Shown: positions 63,594-64,000 of the stretch, one piece after another
Position numbering within the stretch: the stretch's first letter is position 1
Layout: each line of letters starts with the position of its first letter
Source: Maniola hyperantus
Lineage: Eukaryota; Arthropoda; Insecta; Lepidoptera; Nymphalidae
DNA length: 64,000 bases
Assembly (NCBI RefSeq): GCF_902806685.2
Contig: NC_048557.2
Span: forward strand, 2,162,654 to 2,226,653
Direction of reading: 5' to 3'
The notes under the pieces: model-generated
Told to the model about the DNA's origin: nothing
What the model saw: only the letters and a program-made list of their open reading frames with translations
The model's database searches: none
Made by a program: the position numbers and the translations under genes

Positions 63594-64000
63594 GCGGCAC
63601 TCCTGATCACAGCGTTAGTGATAGTCTTCAATGACCGCGCTGTGGACGCGTGGATGCCCAATGTCACCAACGCAGACCAGTTGGCGGTGGAGGCCAAGAA
63701 CAACGCGGTGACGATCGTGGAAGGGCCAAAATATGAGAAACCGCCGCAGCCTATCCAGCCCGTCATAGCGAACCAAACGAACAGTCCGGAGCTAAGACCC
63801 CCGAGTAAACCACCTATCGTCACCGCGGACAGGTTCTTCTTGGACCTCCCCAAACACTACTACAACCCAGCGCAGAAGCTCCAAGCTCCACCGGTCCACC
63901 GCCTCTACACCAAAGACCAGCTAAAGCAGTTGAACTCAGTCTACAGATACTCCAACGTGAGGCCGATGCAGCGCGGCAACCTGTACTACAGTAAGCCTCC
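63594..64000 (+). CDS. Secreted-protein gene, exon 2 (runs to the window edge)
   Basis: Joined to MQHLS it gives AALLITALVIVFNDRAVDA, completing a signal peptide with a likely cleavage before W25. The mature part has possible N-glycosylation sites at N28 (NVT) and N65 (NQT), a proline-rich stretch (residues 50-80, KPPQPIQP and LRPPSKPP) and a basic, Tyr-rich C-terminal region (FFLDLPKHYYNPAQKL, RYSNVRPMQRGNLYY). No cysteine occurs in the 140 residues. I do not recognise the family; a cuticle, eggshell or silk-associated protein would fit the composition but is only a guess. GTAAGC at 63991 is a possible donor, so the exon may end at 63990. Confidence 0.82.

Noticed and set aside
63590..63853. 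87-codon minus-strand frame
   Set aside because: It is the antisense of the secreted-protein exon, which has promoter, splice and signal-peptide support.

Overview
This is a eukaryotic window, most probably from a butterfly or moth. It is AT-rich, full of short non-autonomous transposons, and its genes have GT-AG introns. The repeats include Helitron-like elements ending in a hairpin plus CTAG, tRNA-derived SINEs and RTE and R1-like LINE ends, a mix familiar from Lepidoptera. I see nothing prokaryotic: no operons, no Shine-Dalgarno-led genes, no CRISPR.

Host genes. (1) A leucine-rich-repeat (LRR) gene lies on the minus strand. Its first coding exon (signal peptide plus LRRNT cysteine cluster) is at 51288-51128. 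Further exons are at 30011-29940, 27849-27718, 13882-13742 and 10768-10697. All junctions are phase 2 and join in one open frame, so the gene covers at least 40.6 kb and runs off the left edge. (2) A small two-exon coiled-coil gene of unknown function (14891-15298, +) sits in an intron of the LRR gene on the opposite strand. (3) A THAP-domain gene (57318 to about 58046 or 58339, +) ends near repeat sequence that supplies one possible stop codon. (4) The 5' part of a secreted-protein gene at the right edge has a TATA box at 62302, exon 1 at 62379-62393 and exon 2 from 63594; the signal peptide is split by the intron.

Mobile DNA. Local labels used below: SINE-A (tRNA-like head, (GAT)n tail), SINE-B (A-box like GGCGCAGTGG), SINE-C (A-box like TAGCTCAACGG); Hel-D and Hel-E (Helitron-like, A|TC...CTAG|T); rep-F (about 430 bp, ends in ACCGGCCAAGTGCGAGTC or its complement); rep-G (contains CTATTGCCGCTATAAC); M1 (MITE with GTACGCGACAGGTC ends), M2 (GTAGAGCGTTGTC palindrome), M3 (GCGGGGTGATTACGTA ends), M5 (CTCTGATTGGTT core), M6 (ACTCCTCACGCGCCAT ends). 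Coding LINE remnants are at 30842-32015 (reverse transcriptase, FADD box), 41525-42500 (R1-like, CCHC knuckle, poly(A) and 10-bp target duplication), 37327-37865 and 20085-20425 (RTE), and 61127-61506 (RTE-like 3' end with target duplication).

The most informative repeat structure is at 55093-57063. A hAT-type element with an 8-bp target duplication was invaded by a P-superfamily-like element with its own 8-bp duplication and 28-bp inverted ends. That element still carries a THAP-like exon and was in turn invaded by a Hel-E copy. This nest lies 255 bp upstream of the start codon of the THAP gene. Further nests are at 16.0-16.6 kb (LINE end in M1 in RTE), 26.1-26.6 kb (MITE in RTE), 12.5-13.2 kb (M3 in a TAA-flanked element), 2.6-3.1 kb (rep-F in Hel-E) and 61.0-61.6 kb (LINE in rep-G).

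The genes do not form a pathway I can recognise. The LRR protein and the right-edge protein both look secretory; the THAP protein should bind DNA.
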